NCBI GenBank assembly: GCA_900546885.1
Contig: UREN01000086.1
Location: 1-7,369, forward strand
Direction of reading: 5' to 3'
DNA length: 7,369 nt
Source of the DNA: an uncultured Oscillospiraceae bacterium
GTDB taxonomy: Bacteria > Bacillota > Clostridia > Oscillospirales > Ruminococcaceae
How positions within the stretch are numbered: position 1 is the stretch's first letter; each line of letters starts with the position of its first letter. Under the pieces are notes generated by a model. That model was not told the origin of the DNA. It made no database searches and saw only the letters and a list, made by a program, of their open reading frames with translations. Of this stretch, positions 5,226 to 7,369 are shown piece by piece. Position numbers and translations under genes: made by a program.

Positions 5226-6047
5226 TCATACGAACAGCCCGCGCTCCAGCGCGTCTGCCTCTGCCGGGGTGCCGCAGGCGCCGCGGTTGGCTTTGCGCCA
5301 CGCCGCGGGGGTGAGGCCCGTGCTGCGGCGGAACACGCGGCAAAAATAGTTTGCGCCCGAAAAGCCGCACAGGCTGGCCACCAGCTCCAGCGGGTAGGTG
5401 CGGTGCGCCAACAGCAGTTTGGCCGCCTGCAGCCGCACCTGCGTCAGATAGTGGCCCGGGCCCATGCCCATCTCGGCCGAAAAAACGCGCACCAGGTGGC
5501 TTTTGCTTACGCCAAGCTGGGCGCTTAGCTCTTCCACGCCGTACAGCTCGGAATAATGGCTGTGAATGGCCAGCACGGCCTGCGCCACAAGCTGGCTGGG
5601 GCCCGTGGGCACAGCGGCGGCCTGGTCCAGGCTGTTCAGCGTGCACAGCACGCGAAAACACAGCGCGGCGTTGGCCGTGCCCTTTTCTTCGGCCGCCGCC
5701 AGCGCAAGCAGGGCCTGCACCGCCTGCGGGTACAGGGCGGCAGGCACGGCCAGCGGCGCGGCCAGCCCCGCGGCCGCCTGCCGGGCGGCCGTGCCCGCAA
5801 AGCCAATGCACAGCGCGCGGCAGTTTTCGGCCGGGGTAAGCTGCAGCCCGCCCGCGCACAGGCACAGCGTGCCCGCGCGCAGCGCAATGGCCCCGGCCCC
5901 GGCGCCGGCGGCCGCCATGCCGCTGTTCACCAGCACGGCATACAGCGCCGCAGGGGGCAGCGCTTCCCCGGCGCCGGGGCCCAGGCTGCGGCAGAATGCC
6001 GCACGGCACACAGAGGTTGCATCAAACAGCATAAAAATCCCATCCAT
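5226..6047 (-). CDS. AraC-family transcriptional regulator
   Basis: The product (273 residues) ends in the two helix-turn-helix units of AraC/XylS activators. The first is VEELSAQLGVSKSHLVRVF (171-189); the second covers about 219-252, with GFSGANYFCRVFRRSTG (228-244) and TPAAWRK (246-252). The Ala- and Cys-rich N-terminal part (about 1-150) resembles a poorly conserved ligand-binding domain; I cannot name its ligand. The start is uncertain. The ATG at 6047 has no ribosome binding site, while an ATG five codons later (6032) has GGATGGGA just upstream and may be the true start, giving 268 residues. The gene lies between nagB (same strand, downstream, with its own promoter) and divergent msmK. 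A role in controlling sugar or amino-sugar uptake and use is likely from context, not shown. Confidence 0.88.
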   Translation of the reverse strand: MDGIFMLFDATSVCRAAFCRSLGPGAGEALPPAALYAVLVNSGMAAAGAGAGAIALRAGTLCLCAGGLQLTPAENCRALCIGFAGTAARQAAAGLAAPLAVPAALYPQAVQALLALAAAEEKGTANAALCFRVLCTLNSLDQAAAVPTGPSQLVAQAVLAIHSHYSELYGVEELSAQLGVSKSHLVRVFSAEMGMGPGHYLTQVRLQAAKLLLAHRTYPLELVASLCGFSGANYFCRVFRRSTGLTPAAWRKANRGACGTPAEADALERGLFV

Positions 6048-6062
6048 ATATCAATAAAATGC

Positions 6063-6092
6063 TATACAAATATTCTAAAAACCTGATATTAT
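6063..6092 (+). promoter_or_regulatory. Weak candidate promoter for msmK
   Basis: TATTAT (6087-6092) is preceded by TGA, giving an extended -10 element. TATACA (6063-6068) lies 18 bases upstream and matches four of six -35 positions. It overlaps the -10 box of the divergent regulator promoter, so the two would compete for polymerase. The region is AT-rich, so a chance match is possible. Confidence 0.45.
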
Positions 6093-6119
6093 TATATTTA
6101 AAGAACATTGTGCCGTCAA
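6091..6119 (-). promoter_or_regulatory. Promoter of the AraC-family regulator gene
   Basis: On the minus strand -35 TTGACG (6119-6114) is followed after exactly 17 bases by a perfect -10 TATAAT (6096-6091). Transcription should start near 6084, about 40-50 bases before the start codon. It is stronger in appearance than the opposing msmK promoter. Confidence 0.75.
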
Positions 6120-6153
6120 TGGCATCAATAAAATGAAACAGGGAGGCTTTCGC

Positions 6154-7263
6154 ATGGCAAGCATTACTTGTAAAGGCATGTACAAAATTTACCCCGGCAA
6201 TGTGCAGGCGGTAACAGATTTCAACCTGGAAATTGCCGATAAGGAATTCATCATTCTGGTAGGCCCGTCCGGCTGCGGCAAATCTACCACGCTGCGCATG
6301 ATTGCCGGCCTGGAGGATATCTCCAAGGGCGAGCTGTATATTGGCGACCGCTTGGTGAACGACGTGCCCCCGAAAGACCGCGACATCGCCATGGTGTTCC
6401 AGAACTATGCGCTGTACCCGCACATGACGGTGTACAAAAACATGGCTTTCGGCCTTGAGCTGCGCAAAACCCCGAAGGCGGAAATTGACAAGCGCGTGCG
6501 CGAGGCCGCCAAGGTGCTGGACATTGAGCACCTGCTGGACCGCAAGCCCAAAGCCCTTTCCGGCGGCCAGCGCCAGCGCGTGGCCCTGGGCCGCGCCATG
6601 GTGCGCAACCCGGCTGTGTTCCTGCTGGACGAGCCGCTCTCCAACCTGGACGCCAAGCTGCGCACCGCCATGCGCACCGAGATTATTCGCCTGCACCAGA
6701 AGCTGGCCACCACCTTTATTTATGTAACGCACGACCAGACGGAAGCCATGACCATGGGCGACCGCATTGTGGTAATGAAGGACGGCGTGGTGCAGCAGGT
6801 GGATACGCCGCAGAACCTGTACGATTACCCCTGCAACATGTTTGTGGCAGGCTTCATTGGCTCGCCCCAGATGAACTTCCTGGATGCCACCCTGCAGAAA
6901 GAGGGCGACAGCTATTATGTAGACCTTGGCGGCGACAAGCTGCTGATTGACCCGGCCAAGGTGAACGACAAGCTGGACGCCTATGTGGGCAAGGCCATCA
7001 AGGCCGGCATCCGCCCCGAGGACATCAAGGACGACGAGGAATTTTTGGCCAAGCACCCCACTTCGCAAATTACCGCGCACGTGGATGTGTCCGAGCTGAT
7101 GGGCTCTGAAATCTATCTGTATCTGGAATACAAGGGCTATAAGATGACGGCCCGCGTAAGCCCGGCTTCCACCGCAAAGAGCGGCAGCGACGTGAAGGTT
7201 GCCCTTGAAACCAAAAAGCTGCACCTGTTCGACCCGGAAACCGAAGCCGTTATTATGAACTAA
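6154..7263 (+). CDS. msmK: ABC transporter ATPase for sugar import (MsmK/UgpC/MalK family)
   Basis: This is the ATPase that powers carbohydrate ABC importers at the inner face of the membrane. The 369-residue product shows Walker [10 protein letters not shown] (37-45), the Q-loop FQNYALYPH (82-90), signature [15 protein letters not shown] (135-149), Walker B VFLLDEP (155-161, catalytic Glu 160), D-loop SNLD (163-166) and H-loop [13 protein letters not shown] (191-203). The C-terminal part (about 235-369) is the regulatory OB-fold/TOBE region typical of MalK-like proteins, including GIRPED (285-290). Length fits the family. ATG 6154 is chosen because GGGAGG (6141-6146) lies seven bases upstream; an ATG at 6133 precedes that site. 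No binding protein or permease gene is adjacent, which fits the Gram-positive pattern of one shared MsmK serving several sugar importers. The exact partners, and the choice between msmK and ugpC, cannot be settled here. Confidence 0.94.
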   Translation: MASITCKGMYKIYPGNVQAVTDFNLEIADKEFIILVGPSGCGKSTTLRMIAGLEDISKGELYIGDRLVNDVPPKDRDIAMVFQNYALYPHMTVYKNMAFGLELRKTPKAEIDKRVREAAKVLDIEHLLDRKPKALSGGQRQRVALGRAMVRNPAVFLLDEPLSNLDAKLRTAMRTEIIRLHQKLATTFIYVTHDQTEAMTMGDRIVVMKDGVVQQVDTPQNLYDYPCNMFVAGFIGSPQMNFLDATLQKEGDSYYVDLGGDKLLIDPAKVNDKLDAYVGKAIKAGIRPEDIKDDEEFLAKHPTSQITAHVDVSELMGSEIYLYLEYKGYKMTARVSPASTAKSGSDVKVALETKKLHLFDPETEAVIMN

Positions 7264-7369
7264 CCCTTAAAACGGCAGGCGCCCCGCCTGAAAGGCGTGT
7301 TGACGCAAGAAAACATCGGTTTTGGGCTGACAATTTTGCCGCCTAGCGCATTCAAAAAGCCCGGTAATC
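7264..7369. other. msmK 3' region, no gene seen
   Basis: CAGGCG (7276-7281) and CGCCTG (7285-7290) form a small perfect hairpin after the msmK stop, but an A-rich rather than T-rich stretch follows, so it is a poor terminator. AAAAAGCCCGG near the right edge (about 7354-7364) could be the left arm of a terminator continuing past the window. No reading frame or promoter is convincing. Confidence 0.35.

Larger units (their letters stand above)
6050..6135. repeat. 12-bp direct repeats flanking the divergent araC/msmK promoters
   Basis: ATCAATAAAATG occurs exactly at 6050-6061 and 6124-6135, 74 bases apart, close to seven helical turns. One copy lies just upstream of the regulator's start codon, the other just before the msmK ribosome binding site, with both promoters between them. 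AraC-family proteins often bind direct repeats and loop DNA, so these are candidate operator half-sites. Chance repetition of AT-rich leader sequence is the alternative. Confidence 0.45.

Noticed and set aside
6022..7224. 400-residue open frame antisense to msmK
   Set aside because: It is the mirror of a well-supported ABC ATPase in GC-rich DNA, and it shows no family motif.
1..7369. CRISPR arrays, transposases, integrases, rRNA or tRNA genes, toxin-antitoxin or defence genes
   Set aside because: None seen on either strand; all substantial coding sequence is accounted for by seven ordinary genes.

Overview
The window carries seven protein-coding genes from a GC-rich bacterium that looks like a Gram-positive, probably a gut-type clostridium (Oscillospiraceae/Ruminococcaceae). 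This placement is inference. It rests on a stand-alone MsmK-type ATPase, an M29 aminopeptidase, a NagB with the Bacillota form of the active-site loop, a feoA-feoB-Cys-rich small protein operon, AGGAGG-like ribosome binding sites and AT-rich sigma-A promoters set in a GC-rich genome.

Region 1 (1-2690, minus strand) is a ferrous-iron uptake operon. It reads feoA, then feoB overlapping by one base, then a 52-residue Cys-rich single-span protein of the FeoB-associated type. It is preceded by a near-consensus promoter with an inverted repeat in the first transcribed bases. Region 2 (2690-2890) is a mostly GC-rich intergenic stretch with an AT-rich tandem repeat. Region 3 (2890-4294, plus strand) holds an M29 aminopeptidase with its own promoter, whose -35/-10 spacer is a perfect 21-bp palindrome of the general Fur/PerR form, then a leader hairpin, and a terminator shared with the convergent gene. 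Region 4 (4330-6047, minus strand) holds glucosamine-6-phosphate deaminase (nagB) and, upstream of it, an AraC-family regulator, each with a promoter. Region 5 (6048-7263) is a divergent AT-rich promoter region bounded by a 12-bp direct repeat, followed by msmK, the energising ATPase for sugar ABC importers. The last 106 bases hold no gene.

Functionally there are two blocks: iron import on the left, and carbohydrate/amino-sugar use on the right (AraC regulator, NagB, MsmK), with an aminopeptidase between them. All genes are ordinary families, and I see no new multi-gene system. The points most worth a second look are an apparent in-frame insertion of about 24 codons with palindromic character in the GTPase domain of FeoB, the 21-bp palindrome inside the aminopeptidase promoter, and the 12-bp direct repeats flanking the araC/msmK divergent promoters. 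Regulatory calls come from sequence pattern alone.
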